DNA from: CALACW01 sp002431305
Lineage (GTDB): Bacteria; Bacillota; Clostridia; Oscillospirales; Acutalibacteraceae
Direction of reading: 5' to 3'
NCBI GenBank assembly: GCA_937890355.1
Contig: CALACW010000035.1
Coordinates: 1-28,816 of the forward strand
Length of the DNA: 28,816 nt
How positions within the stretch are numbered: position 1 is the first letter of the stretch; each line of letters begins with the position of its first letter. A program made the position numbers and the translations under genes. Shown here piece by piece: positions 1-8,017 of this stretch. The notes below the pieces were generated by a model. That model did no database searches, was not told the DNA's origin, and was given only the letters and a program-made list of their open reading frames with translations.

Positions 1-96
1 CATGTTACGAAAGAGGCGGCGGATGTTGATTCCGACGGTAGCAACAAGCAAAGAGGCGAGAAGCGTTTTAAGATTCGCGGCGAAACTTCAAAATAA
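1..96 (+). CDS. C-terminal end of an unidentified protein (partial)
   Basis: An open frame enters from the left edge and stops at TAA 94-96, giving 31 residues rich in charged and polar amino acids, with Lys/Arg concentrated near the end (KRFKIRGETSK). This looks like a hydrophilic C-terminal tail, but it is too short to name a family. It converges on the transporter gene, and the hairpin at 136-158 lies between the two stops, which fits a real gene end. The frame could still be chance, since only 96 bases are visible. Confidence 0.45.
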   Translation, partial: HVTKEAADVDSDGSNKQRGEKRFKIRGETSK

Positions 97-126
97 ATTA
101 TACGAATAAAAATAGAAAAACATAAT

Positions 127-170
127 ATGAAAATTCCCCGAATCACAGCGATTCGGGGATAAATTTTTAT
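127..170. terminator. Bidirectional intrinsic terminator
   Basis: A perfect 9-bp stem (CCCCGAATC 136-144 with GATTCGGGG 150-158, 5-nt loop) is flanked by A/T tracts on both sides. It sits between the plus-strand gene end at 96 and the minus-strand transporter stop at 183, so it can end transcription from either side. Confidence 0.85.
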
Positions 171-182
171 TGTAAATTCGGT

Positions 183-1661
183 TTATGATTCCGCGGGTTC
201 GGCGGCGGGTACATCTTTTGACGCGTTGGCGGCTCTCTGTTTCATCAGAGCCTCGTGAACGTCGTCCTTAGTCTTGCCCGTGAACTTATAGAAGAAATAC
301 GGAACGCCCGCAAGGAACATCATCAGACCGTGGAAAATCGTGTAGAAGAACAGCATCCATATCTTCGTTTTAAGCGACTGCATGGTTCCGTCCGCAAGTC
401 CCTGTATGTAACCGCAGATTGAATTGTCGCCGTAGAGAATTTTCGGTCCGAGATACGAAGCTATCGTACTGCTTATCGTTGTGAATACGCTGACAACGAA
501 CGCAAGGGAAGCGTCCAGTCTCTTGCCGGTCTTTAACTCGATATCCTCGAGAACGTCCGCCTGGAACATGTTGGGCAGAAGATTCGACGCGCCGAACTGG
601 AGACCGATGAGGAACAGGCAGAGTATGAAAACTATCTGAAGCGGGCCGCCGCTCTTTTCCTGATTGAAGTAAGTATAACCTACGCCGAACGCAATTGAGT
701 TGATTATGAGTGAATAGCATCCGCTGGCGATATAGAGAACTTTCGAATTGAATTTTTTAAGCAGGAAGTTGATTATAAGCATGCCGACGGCGGTTCCGAT
801 TCCGGTGGGGAGACCGAAAAGCAGGAATTTGCTCGAATCGCCGAGAAGAGCCGCCGCGAGGAATACTCCCATGAAGTTTGCAATTCCGCGGAAGTTTTTG
901 AGAAATTCCGATATGATAATCGTCCACGCATATTTGTTTTTAATAATATCTCTGAATCCTACGAGCGGATTCTTTTTTTTATTCGCATACTCAACGCGCT
1001 CTTTTGAAATTTTCATTCCGCCGAGCATGGTAAGCGTTCCGATAACACCGCTCAAACCCGCGCAGACGAGGTACTGCATGGACTTATTGTCTTTCCATAT
1101 AAGACCTAAAACGAGGACGATAACGAGCGAAGCCGAGTTTCCGACAGCCGAAACTATACTTCTGAATGACATAACGGTGTCGCGCTCTTTTAGATTCGGA
1201 GTCATGACGACGGCGATACTGTTTATGGAGTTGCCGAATATATTCATTATACCCCAAAGCACGCCGACGGTTATTACATATACCATTAAGAACGCGCCCG
1301 AAAGCTCTTTCGGAATCCAGAAGTTTAAAAACAGCAGTATGCCCATGGGGACGGCCGCTATCATTACGAGAGGTCTGAATTTACCGTGTTTTCCGATTTT
1401 TCTGCCGTCGATATACATAACTATAAAGAAGTTGAGTATAAACGGAATAACGCTTGTCATGACGTTGAACAGCGACATCTGCGAGTCGGTAAGTTTTATA
1501 ACGTCGACGAGGTTCGCGCTTCTGAACGAGCCTATCATTCCCGTCATATTCGTAAAGAAGAATACCGAAATCAGGTACCATATAAACTCGCCCTTGCCGA
1601 CAAGTTTATCGCTTGTGCCCGCTGCCGGGGCTTTTTTAGCTAATGAAGCCATGGGATTCAC
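183..1661 (-). CDS. MFS transporter of the glycoside-pentoside-hexuronide (MelB-like) type
   Basis: This 492-residue integral membrane protein has about 12 hydrophobic segments and is likely a cation-coupled sugar or glycoside symporter. The length, the N-terminal LVGKGEFIWY region and the central RDTVMSFRSIVSAVG segment resemble the GPH (MelB/XylP/UidB) family; the family call is by pattern recognition and the substrate cannot be read from sequence. The C-terminal tail is hydrophilic and Ala/Glu/Lys-rich. Its start is 16 nt after the metallophosphoesterase stop, so the two are probably one transcript. An AAGGAG motif lies only 3 nt from the first ATG (1661) and 12 nt from the second (1652), so the exact start is unsettled. 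Transcription likely ends at the hairpin at 136-158. Confidence 0.85.
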   Translation of the reverse strand: MNPMASLAKKAPAAGTSDKLVGKGEFIWYLISVFFFTNMTGMIGSFRSANLVDVIKLTDSQMSLFNVMTSVIPFILNFFIVMYIDGRKIGKHGKFRPLVMIAAVPMGILLFLNFWIPKELSGAFLMVYVITVGVLWGIMNIFGNSINSIAVVMTPNLKERDTVMSFRSIVSAVGNSASLVIVLVLGLIWKDNKSMQYLVCAGLSGVIGTLTMLGGMKISKERVEYANKKKNPLVGFRDIIKNKYAWTIIISEFLKNFRGIANFMGVFLAAALLGDSSKFLLFGLPTGIGTAVGMLIINFLLKKFNSKVLYIASGCYSLIINSIAFGVGYTYFNQEKSGGPLQIVFILCLFLIGLQFGASNLLPNMFQADVLEDIELKTGKRLDASLAFVVSVFTTISSTIASYLGPKILYGDNSICGYIQGLADGTMQSLKTKIWMLFFYTIFHGLMMFLAGVPYFFYKFTGKTKDDVHEALMKQRAANASKDVPAAEPAES

Positions 1662-1677
1662 TCCTTAGTATCAATAA

Positions 1678-3045
1678 TTATTTTCTGTTAATTTCTATTA
1701 CCGTATTATAATCTCTTTGAAGCTCGTCGCCGATTAACGACAGTACGAATCCTTTGAAATCGGCGAACAGGGGATTAGATTCTCCCGCTTTTTTCTCGAT
1801 TATCTTAGTAATCGGGGAGAGTCTGTCCATGAGTTTCGACATCGTGTCGTATACGGGCGTTCCTCGGACGTAAGGCTCGTTGCCGACGAAAATATTTCTC
1901 GCAAGCTCAACTCCGATATTCTTAACGAGTACGTGTTCGAGACTCTTGTCAACCTTAAACATCAGCATTTTCCCGAGCTTGCCGACTGTCAGCCTGTTGA
2001 GAAGTCCGCCCGCGAATTTTACGGGAAGCTCCAGCTTCTCTTTGCCTTTGCTTCCGCCGAATCTCGCACAGAACGCGTCGAAATCGTACGTCATAGCTTC
2101 GATTATATCGGTTATAACGGTGTCGAAACGTTTTTTCAGATAATCCTGCGCGCCGAGACCGCCTGTGTCATAGTCAAAGCTGTCGAGCGTGTACGACGTT
2201 ATCTCCGCAAGATTATTATTAAACGTGATTTTTCTGTAAGCGCACGGACATCCGACAATACAGCCTGTCTGAACATCGGTTATTTTGTTTCCGTTTTCCG
2301 TTGTATAGTCCGTGACAGCCTGTGCGTGCATATGCCCCGTGAAAATGAGGTCAAGCCCCGCGTCCGCCAGTATATCCGCTGTTTTTTGCCAGTCTGTAAG
2401 GTGCGCGTCGTCGATAAAATTCATGACGGGCGAAAAGGGGAGCAGGGGATAGTGGGTCATTGCAAATATGTAATCGCCCGCGTCCTTTGCCTTCTTTATT
2501 TCATTTACAGCCCATTCAAGCTGAGATGGGTAAAGTCCCTTAAAATCCTTGCAGTCGCCGTCGCAGTTTAAAGCGAGAAGTCTTACGCCGTCCGAAATCT
2601 GCGCGGCGTACGACATTGTTTCGCTGTGCTCGCTTATGGCGGAATTAAAACCGAAATCACGGTAAAATTCGCGAAGTTCGCTCCTGTCCATACCTTTGAC
2701 GGGAATCATTTTATCGCCCTCGAATTCGCACGGATTTTCAGCGTAATCGTGGCGGGCTGTGATAAGATATATCTTTTTGCCCTGCTCTTTTAGTTCGTAC
2801 ATCTTTTGACGGATGCCTGCATGACTTTGATATTCGCCTCTGTAAACAAGGTCGCCCGGAATCAGTATAACGTCGGTATCCTTATCGTCAGCCAGTTGAG
2901 AAAAGCATTTATCTATAATGGCGGGCGTTTCCGCTATGCATTTCTGGTCGGAACGGCTGCGGGCTTCGTATGCCGAACCCTCGCTTTTGAACGAGGAATC
3001 GTAATAATGAAGGTCGGTTACGAGATAAAAGCTGAAATTGTCCAC
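1678..3045 (-). CDS. Calcineurin-like metallophosphoesterase with an atypical GNHD motif
   Basis: This 455-residue predicted phosphoesterase has the order of metallophosphatase motifs: D11-x-H13 (TDLHYYD), GD65 (IPGDLVYRGE), a His-Asp pair at 99-100, a THYP histidine and GHMH. The usual Asn of GNH(D/E) is replaced by Arg98 (TARHD). The C-terminal 170 residues match no domain I recognise. There is no signal peptide, so it is presumably cytosolic. The start is GTG 3045, with AGGAGG at 3057-3052 giving 6-nt spacing. It is the first gene of a likely two-gene unit with the sugar transporter. Substrate unknown; a phosphodiester or sugar-phosphate role is inference from context. Confidence 0.85.
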   Translation of the reverse strand: MDNFSFYLVTDLHYYDSSFKSEGSAYEARSRSDQKCIAETPAIIDKCFSQLADDKDTDVILIPGDLVYRGEYQSHAGIRQKMYELKEQGKKIYLITARHDYAENPCEFEGDKMIPVKGMDRSELREFYRDFGFNSAISEHSETMSYAAQISDGVRLLALNCDGDCKDFKGLYPSQLEWAVNEIKKAKDAGDYIFAMTHYPLLPFSPVMNFIDDAHLTDWQKTADILADAGLDLIFTGHMHAQAVTDYTTENGNKITDVQTGCIVGCPCAYRKITFNNNLAEITSYTLDSFDYDTGGLGAQDYLKKRFDTVITDIIEAMTYDFDAFCARFGGSKGKEKLELPVKFAGGLLNRLTVGKLGKMLMFKVDKSLEHVLVKNIGVELARNIFVGNEPYVRGTPVYDTMSKLMDRLSPITKIIEKKAGESNPLFADFKGFVLSLIGDELQRDYNTVIEINRK

Positions 3046-3076
3046 GGTGCGCCTCCTTTTTTGATTTTTGGATTAA

Positions 3077-3104
3077 AGTATACTAATAAAATACCACATA
3101 TCGA
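3077..3104 (-). promoter_or_regulatory. Possible promoter of the metallophosphoesterase-transporter unit
   Basis: A TATACT -10 box (3082-3077) lies about 30 nt upstream of the GTG start. The best -35 candidate at 16-bp spacing is TCGATA (3104-3099), a weak match. The -10 box is convincing and the -35 is not. Confidence 0.4.
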
Positions 3105-3211
3105 GCAAATTTGCAACATAATGATGAAAAAAACAGTTAGTAAATTATGAATTTTTATTGTATTCCACAAGAACATGATTATTTGGCAACAGATAATATA
3201 CCCGTGTAGAT

Positions 3212-3250
3212 AAAAAAGGCGCCGTAAAACCGAATTTACAGCGTCTTTAT
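3212..3250. terminator. Intrinsic terminator downstream of thrS, probably bidirectional
   Basis: An 11-bp stem with one mismatch (3218-3228 with 3235-3245) is followed on the minus strand by six T (3217-3212) and on the plus strand by TTTATGTTTT. On the minus strand it would end thrS transcripts. Its inner sequence (GTAAAACCGAATTTACAG) is shared with the terminator at 15191-15220. Confidence 0.75.
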
Positions 3251-3272
3251 GTTTTATAGTTTATTTTTTTTA

Positions 3273-3428
3273 TGACGGTTGAATTGTGCAGGAGGAAATA
3301 GGTAAAAACGTTCGGAATGAATCAATCGAACCGAAACCGTCGTCTAAAACGGCGGTTGAGGCTTGCCCGACGGCGTACAAAAGTACTCCGAGGGTGAGAG
3401 TGGTTCATAGCAAAAAGCAAACCTTTTT
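3273..3428 (+). ncRNA. Unidentified folded element, resembling an IS200/IS605 right end or omega-RNA remnant
   Basis: No gene explains this segment of the thrS-metallophosphoesterase gap. It contains, in order: GACGGTT (3273-3279), able to pair with AACCGTC (3335-3341); a GTTCG/CGAAC hairpin (3310-3331); a 9-bp hairpin AACCGTCGT/ACGGCGGTT (3335-3357) that competes with the first pairing; a long bulged hairpin (CTTGCCC 3362-3368 to GGGTGAG 3391-3397) capped by GTAC-AAAA-GTAC; and GGTT...AACC (3402-3422) followed by six T. The series 'GGCGGTTGAGGC, hairpin, GTGGTTCAT' resembles, from memory, the 3' ends of tnpB elements. No tnpB reading frame is present. Alternatives are an independent small RNA or a minus-strand 3' UTR structure. 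Boundaries are approximate. Confidence 0.4.
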
Positions 3429-3473
3429 TATATAATTATTTTTGCGGTCCGGGCGTTTTTAACATTTCCTATA

Positions 3474-5387
3474 TTACCAAATTACCTTGCTGTCGGAATC
3501 TTCGACAGCCTTTTTGATAAATTCGTCGACGCTCATTGCGCCGATATCGCCCTTGCCTCTCTGACGTACGCCGAGAGTGCCGTTTTCAACTTCGTTGTCA
3601 CCGACTACGAGCATGTAGGGAATCTTCTGAAGCTGAGCTTCGCGGAGCTTGTAACCGAGTTTCTCGCTTCTCGAATCCGTTTCCGCTCTGAGTCCGGCTG
3701 CCGCAAGTTTTTCCTCAACCTGCTTTGCGTACTCGAAATGACGGTCAGCTATCGGGAGAACGATAACCTGTCTGGGAGCGAGCCAAAGCGGAAATGCGCC
3801 TGCGAAATGCTCTGTAATAACGCCGATAAATCTCTCGATAGAACCGAATACAACGCGGTGAATCATGACGGGGCAATGCTTCTCTCCGTCGGCTCCCGTG
3901 TATTCAAGAGCGAAACGTCCGGGAAGCTGATAGTCAAGCTGAATCGTTCCGCACTGCCACGTTCTGCCGAGGCTGTCCTTAATGTGGAAGTCGAGCTTCG
4001 GACCGTAGAACGCGCCGTCGCCCTCGTTGATAATATAAGTCTTGCCGACTCCGGTAATTGCGTCCGCAAGAGCTTTTGTTGCAATTTCCCAGTCTTCTTC
4101 GTTGCCGATATGATCCTCGGGCATGGTGGAGAGTTCGATTTCATAGGGAAGTCCGAACAGAGTGTAAACCTCGTCGAACAGCTGAGTGATTCTTACGACC
4201 TCGTCGCGTATCTGCTCGGGAGCGAGAAGAATATGCGCGTCGTCCTGCGTGAAGCATCTGACTCTGAAAAGTCCGTGAAGCGCGCCCGAAAGCTCGTTTC
4301 TGTGCACCTTGCCGAGTTCGCCGTAACGAAGCGGAAGCTCCTTATATGAATGGGGTTCAAGCTCGTAAACGAGAATACTGCCGGGACAGTTCATGGGTTT
4401 GATTGCAAAATCCTCGTCGTCGATAACCGTTGTGTACATGTCGTCGTGGTAATGATCCCAGTGACCCGAGGTTTCCCAAAGCGAACGGCGCATAATCTGC
4501 GGGGTTGAAATCTCGAGATAATCCCACTTTTTGTGAACCTGTCTCCAGTAATTGATAAGCGTATTTCTCAAAACCATGCCGTTGGGGAGGAAGAAGGGCA
4601 TGCCGGGAGCCTCGTCTCTCAATGCGAAAAGACCGAGTTCTCTGCCTAACTTTCTGTGGTCTCTCTTCTTCGCTTCCTCGATCATCTGTAAGTAAGCTTC
4701 GAGGTCGCTTGCCTTTGTAAACGAGATACCGTATATTCTCTGAAGCATTTTATTTTTTTCGCTTCCGCGCCAGTACGCGCCTGTAGCGGAGGTTAATTTA
4801 AATGCTTTTACTCTGCCGGTGTCGGGGATGTGCGGACCTGCGCAAAGCTCCGTGAATTCGCCCTGTTTGTAGAACGAAATCATCTCGCCCTTGCCGGCGT
4901 GTTCCTCGGTAAGCTCAACTTTATAAATCTCGCCTCTGTCTTTAAAATACTGAATCGCGTCCTCGGGTGACATCTCGAATCTTTCTATGGGAAGAGCCTC
5001 CTTGACGATTTTTTTCATTTCGGCTTCAATCTTTTCAAGATCTTCGGGTGAGAAAGGCTCCTTAACGTCGAAATCGTAGTAGAAGCCCTTATCGATAGCG
5101 GGACCTATCGCGAGCTTAGCGTCGGGGAAAAGTCTCTTGACTGCCTGCGCTAAAATGTGTGAGGTCGTGTGCCAGAAAGCCTTTTTGCCGTCTATATCGT
5201 CGAATGTAAGAATCTCAACCTCGCAGTCCTCGTTAAGGGGTGTGCGCAGATCGCAGTTTTCGCCGTTTACCTTGCCGAGACATGCAGCTTTATAAAGTCC
5301 CGTGCCGAGACTCTTAGCCACATCCATGACGGTAACGCCTTTTTCAAACTCTTTGAAAGAGCCGTCCTTAAGTGTAACTTTTATCAT
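3474..5387 (-). CDS. thrS: Threonyl-tRNA synthetase
   Basis: This cytosolic class II synthetase charges tRNA-Thr with threonine using ATP. It is 637 residues from the chosen start, the usual length. An N-terminal TGS domain (about 1-60) is followed by the editing domain (HTTSHILAQAV) and the catalytic core, in which the zinc ligands of the E. coli enzyme are conserved as Cys334 (MNCPG), His385 (QDDAHI) and His510 (MIHRVVFGSIERF), then the anticodon-binding domain. An upstream in-frame extension exists from 5573, but it runs through the T-box leader. ATG 5387 has GGAGG at 7-nt spacing and starts exactly at the TGS domain. Expression is predicted to respond to uncharged tRNA-Thr through the leader. 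Monocistronic, ending at the hairpin near 3212-3245. Confidence 0.97.
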   Translation of the reverse strand: MIKVTLKDGSFKEFEKGVTVMDVAKSLGTGLYKAACLGKVNGENCDLRTPLNEDCEVEILTFDDIDGKKAFWHTTSHILAQAVKRLFPDAKLAIGPAIDKGFYYDFDVKEPFSPEDLEKIEAEMKKIVKEALPIERFEMSPEDAIQYFKDRGEIYKVELTEEHAGKGEMISFYKQGEFTELCAGPHIPDTGRVKAFKLTSATGAYWRGSEKNKMLQRIYGISFTKASDLEAYLQMIEEAKKRDHRKLGRELGLFALRDEAPGMPFFLPNGMVLRNTLINYWRQVHKKWDYLEISTPQIMRRSLWETSGHWDHYHDDMYTTVIDDEDFAIKPMNCPGSILVYELEPHSYKELPLRYGELGKVHRNELSGALHGLFRVRCFTQDDAHILLAPEQIRDEVVRITQLFDEVYTLFGLPYEIELSTMPEDHIGNEEDWEIATKALADAITGVGKTYIINEGDGAFYGPKLDFHIKDSLGRTWQCGTIQLDYQLPGRFALEYTGADGEKHCPVMIHRVVFGSIERFIGVITEHFAGAFPLWLAPRQVIVLPIADRHFEYAKQVEEKLAAAGLRAETDSRSEKLGYKLREAQLQKIPYMLVVGDNEVENGTLGVRQRGKGDIGAMSVDEFIKKAVEDSDSKVIW

Positions 5388-5432
5388 AAGAATACCTCCG
5401 TTTTTTACATCATCATTATATAAATACAAAGC

Positions 5433-5466
5433 AAAAAAGACTCCATCCCTAAAACGGGATGAAGTC
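5433..5466 (-). terminator. Regulated terminator of the thrS T-box
   Basis: An 11-bp stem with one G-T wobble (GACTTCATCCC 5466-5456 with GGGATGGAGTC 5449-5439) is followed by six T (5438-5433). It lies 46 nt before the thrS start and also blocks read-through from the solute-binding protein gene upstream, for which I see no separate terminator. Confidence 0.93.
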
Positions 5467-5676
5467 AGAAACTCCACGGTTCCACCCGAATTGCGGATAT
5501 AATCCGCCTCTCGTACGGCCTTAACGCGGTCAAAACGGCACGCCTTAACGCGCAAAACGCTTTTCGGCGGCACTCGGGAGCGGTAGACTCTTTTTCACTC
5601 ATGACCGCTCTTACAGCCTCGGGGCGGTTCTCTTAACAGCGCGAAAAAATCTTTCTCCGTCATTGCTTTAATTTAT
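5433..5676 (-). promoter_or_regulatory. T-box riboswitch (threonine) leader of thrS
   Basis: The leader, read on the minus strand, carries the conserved T-box sequence GGGTGGAACCGTGG (5487-5474), a GGCTGTAAGAGC segment typical of the distal stem I loop, and a terminator. An ACC Thr codon at 5584-5582, in the stem I 3' side, is a plausible specifier. GGGTGG can pair with TCATCC in the 5' arm of the terminator, giving the alternative antiterminator. Uncharged tRNA-Thr should bind the specifier and the T-box bulge and allow read-through into thrS. The specifier assignment is inference; the T-box call is secure. Confidence 0.95.
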
Positions 5677-5682
5677 ATGATT

Positions 5683-5711
5683 ATTATATTACGCCGACAT
5701 AAAGTTGTCAA
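5683..5711 (-). promoter_or_regulatory. Consensus promoter of the thrS T-box transcript
   Basis: A perfect TTGACA (5711-5706), 17-bp spacer and perfect TATAAT (5688-5683) predict a start near 5676, just before the T-box stem I. It begins 11 nt after the stop of the solute-binding protein gene. Confidence 0.93.
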
Positions 5712-5721
5712 GAAAAACTTA

Positions 5722-7290
5722 TTATTCCTCGGCGTTTGTCTCGCTTTTTGTTTCGGTTACGCTCCACTCGTCAAGATTTTTGAAAATATTGCCGTACGTG
5801 CAGTCGAGACGTCCCGAAATATTTCTCGAATAAATAAATACGCCCTGTCTGTAGCATATCGGGGCAAGGGGAATATCGGAGTTGAAAATGTTCAAAAAGT
5901 CGCGCATGGTTATCTGCGAATTTTTATACTGCTGATATGCCGCCGCGGACGGGCTCGACGAAGCAACTCCGTAGGTCGTAAACAGCGCGGACAGATCCAT
6001 ATTGTCGGAGAACTTCATTTCTCCCAAATATAAATCGTAATTTCCGTCTGAAAGAGCCTGCGTGTATTCTGACCATGTGAGTTTTGAAACGGTAACGTTT
6101 ATGTTGACGTTTTTTAATGACTCCTTGATTTTATCGGCGGCAAGCGAGCGGAAAGTGTTGTCTTCGTTTACGATAAGCGTAAGATTGCACTGCGGATATC
6201 CCGCGGATTTAAGCATTGCCGAGGCAGAATCGTAGTTTAATGCAAGCTCCGATTCATCGTAACCCGAATTAAAATATTCGCTCCATTTCGGATTGAATAC
6301 GGTATACGCGTTCGAGGCAAATCCCGAGTAGCAGTCCGAGACAATATCGACCCTGTTGACAGCGAAATTTACAGCCTGACGAACCTGAGGAAGTGACAGT
6401 GCGGACGACGAAGAATTCATACCGAGATAAACGAGGTTATTAAGATTTACTCCGACGTTCGACGCGGCGACTTTTAAATAACTGCCCGAAGACAGGTCGT
6501 CGAATACGCAGTCGATGTTTCCGCTCTCGAGTGCGAGGGCGAGCGTTGCAGACTCCGAAACGGGGTAGAGCTCGACCGTTCCGACGCTTGGTTTTGAACC
6601 GGAATACGACGGATTACAGACAAGTTTCGAATCGGAAGAATACTTATACATTCCCGAGCCCACGGGGATGCTGTTCTTTGACGAAGCCGTACCGGATTTT
6701 ACAATCGGAAACGTCAGAACGTTTTTTATAAATTTATCTGCCGTGTTCAGTTTTACATTGAGAGTGTACGTACCCGATGATGTTACGGAATCGATATTTT
6801 TTAACTGCTGTGAATAAATATCGCTGTTTTTTGCCTGATTAAAAGAATATACGACATCCGACGCCGTAAGAGGGGACGAGTCGCTGAAGTGAATCGAACT
6901 GTTAAGCTCAACGGTCAGATTCTGCGGGTCTTTGAAAACGGACGATTTTGCAATCTGCTCATACGGGATATATGCGCTGTCAGTTTTGTAAAGCGACTGA
7001 TACATGAGACACATCGCGTCATAGTTTAAATTAGCCGTAACGAAAAACGGATTGAGTGACGACGACTGAGACCATCCGATTCTCAGAGAGTCTGTCGGTG
7101 TTTTGTTATCCGATGCGGAATATGCAATGCTCTGAGAGAGCGCGTCGTCTTTTTCGTAGAGCTTTGTCTCGCCCCTTGAGCATGAAGCCAAACTAACGCT
7201 TGTCAGAACCGCGCACAGAACAGCGGTAATTTTAATAAACGGCGATTTGTTTGATGTCTGTTGTTTTTCCTGTTTTTTCATCGATAACAA
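5722..7290 (-). CDS. Oligopeptide-type ABC transporter solute-binding lipoprotein (family 5)
   Basis: This 522-residue protein begins with a lysine-rich n-region, a hydrophobic core and a lipobox LASC with Cys37 as the lipidated residue, so it should be anchored outside the membrane. The mature part follows the SBP_bac_5 plan (DSLRIGWSQSSSLNPF near the N-terminus, LTASDVVYSFNQAK, and PQVRQAVNFAVNR in the middle), typical of peptide or nickel binding subunits. The start is TTG 7290: GGAGGG (7304-7299) lies 8 nt upstream, whereas ATG 7281 is 17 nt away. It overlaps the end of ymdB by 59 bp, so the genes are co-transcribed. No permease or ATPase genes are next to it. The ligand is unknown. Confidence 0.88.
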   Translation of the reverse strand: MLSMKKQEKQQTSNKSPFIKITAVLCAVLTSVSLASCSRGETKLYEKDDALSQSIAYSASDNKTPTDSLRIGWSQSSSLNPFFVTANLNYDAMCLMYQSLYKTDSAYIPYEQIAKSSVFKDPQNLTVELNSSIHFSDSSPLTASDVVYSFNQAKNSDIYSQQLKNIDSVTSSGTYTLNVKLNTADKFIKNVLTFPIVKSGTASSKNSIPVGSGMYKYSSDSKLVCNPSYSGSKPSVGTVELYPVSESATLALALESGNIDCVFDDLSSGSYLKVAASNVGVNLNNLVYLGMNSSSSALSLPQVRQAVNFAVNRVDIVSDCYSGFASNAYTVFNPKWSEYFNSGYDESELALNYDSASAMLKSAGYPQCNLTLIVNEDNTFRSLAADKIKESLKNVNINVTVSKLTWSEYTQALSDGNYDLYLGEMKFSDNMDLSALFTTYGVASSSPSAAAYQQYKNSQITMRDFLNIFNSDIPLAPICYRQGVFIYSRNISGRLDCTYGNIFKNLDEWSVTETKSETNAEE

Positions 7291-8005
7291 AGATACATCC
7301 CTCCATTTTGCACCGCGAGTCGGGATTTGTAAATCTCACGGGCATGTTGGTTTTGAATTTTTCTATAACGTCGCCCGGCGTGATACCAAGAACCGAATCA
7401 ACCGCGCCGGTCATTCCGATGTCGGTAATATAACCCGTACCGCCGGGGAGAATCTGTGCGTCGGCAGTCGGAACATGGGTATGTGTGCCGAACACTGCCG
7501 TAATTTTCGAATCGAGATAAAATCCCATGGCTCGCTTTTCGCTCGTCGCCTCGGCGTGGAAGTCGAGGATTATATTTTTAACGGGTGAGAGCTCTTTTAA
7601 TATATTATCTATTACATTGAACGGATTGTCAAGATTATCGAGATAAACAGTTCCCATAAGATTTATGACCGCGAGGGAATATCTGCCCATGTCGAGGATA
7701 TAATATCCTCTGCCCGGCGCGTCTGAAGGGTAGTTTGCGGGGCGTATCATCGGAAAATTATCCGAAAAAACGGAGTATATCTCGCGCCGTCTGAATACGT
7801 GGTTGCCCGTTGTTATAACGTCCGCTCCGCACGTGAGCAAATCAGACGCGCTCTGCTCGGTAATGCCGTTGCCCTGTGCGGAGTTTTCGCCGTTGACAAT
7901 GCAGATATCTATATTGTTTTCCCGTTTGAATGCGGGGAGTTTTTTTCTTAAAAATGCGCGTCCGCCGTCGCCGACAACATCGCCTATTGTCAATACTTTT
8001 ATCAT
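7232..8005 (-). CDS. ymdB: YmdB-family (TIGR00282) metallophosphoesterase
   Basis: This 257-residue protein matches YmdB in length and motifs: GD9 near the N-terminus, NGENSAQGNGIT, TTGNHVFRRRE, DFHAEATSEKRAMG and GTHTHVPTADAQILP, which supply the di-metal ligands. In Bacillus subtilis YmdB is a 2',3'-cyclic-nucleotide phosphodiesterase that influences biofilm and motility decisions and is encoded next to RNase Y, as here. ATG 8005 is preceded by AAGGTG at about 6-nt spacing. A strong intrinsic terminator separates it from rny 46 nt upstream, so its expression probably depends on partial read-through. Its 3' end overlaps the lipoprotein gene. Confidence 0.92.
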   Translation of the reverse strand: MIKVLTIGDVVGDGGRAFLRKKLPAFKRENNIDICIVNGENSAQGNGITEQSASDLLTCGADVITTGNHVFRRREIYSVFSDNFPMIRPANYPSDAPGRGYYILDMGRYSLAVINLMGTVYLDNLDNPFNVIDNILKELSPVKNIILDFHAEATSEKRAMGFYLDSKITAVFGTHTHVPTADAQILPGGTGYITDIGMTGAVDSVLGITPGDVIEKFKTNMPVRFTNPDSRCKMEGCIFVIDEKTGKTTDIKQIAVY

Positions 8006-8017
8006 AAGTCACCTTGT

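Noticed and set aside
748..1668. 306-residue plus-strand reading frame opposite the transporter gene
   Set aside because: It is the antisense shadow of a clear 12-helix transporter, has no ribosome site and its protein shows no recognisable domain.
1933..2571. 212-residue plus-strand frame inside the metallophosphoesterase gene
   Set aside because: Antisense shadow; the opposite strand encodes all metallophosphoesterase motifs.
5388..5573. N-terminal extension of thrS by 62 codons
   Set aside because: The extension translates the T-box antiterminator and terminator. The start at 5387 has a good SD and matches the family N-terminus.
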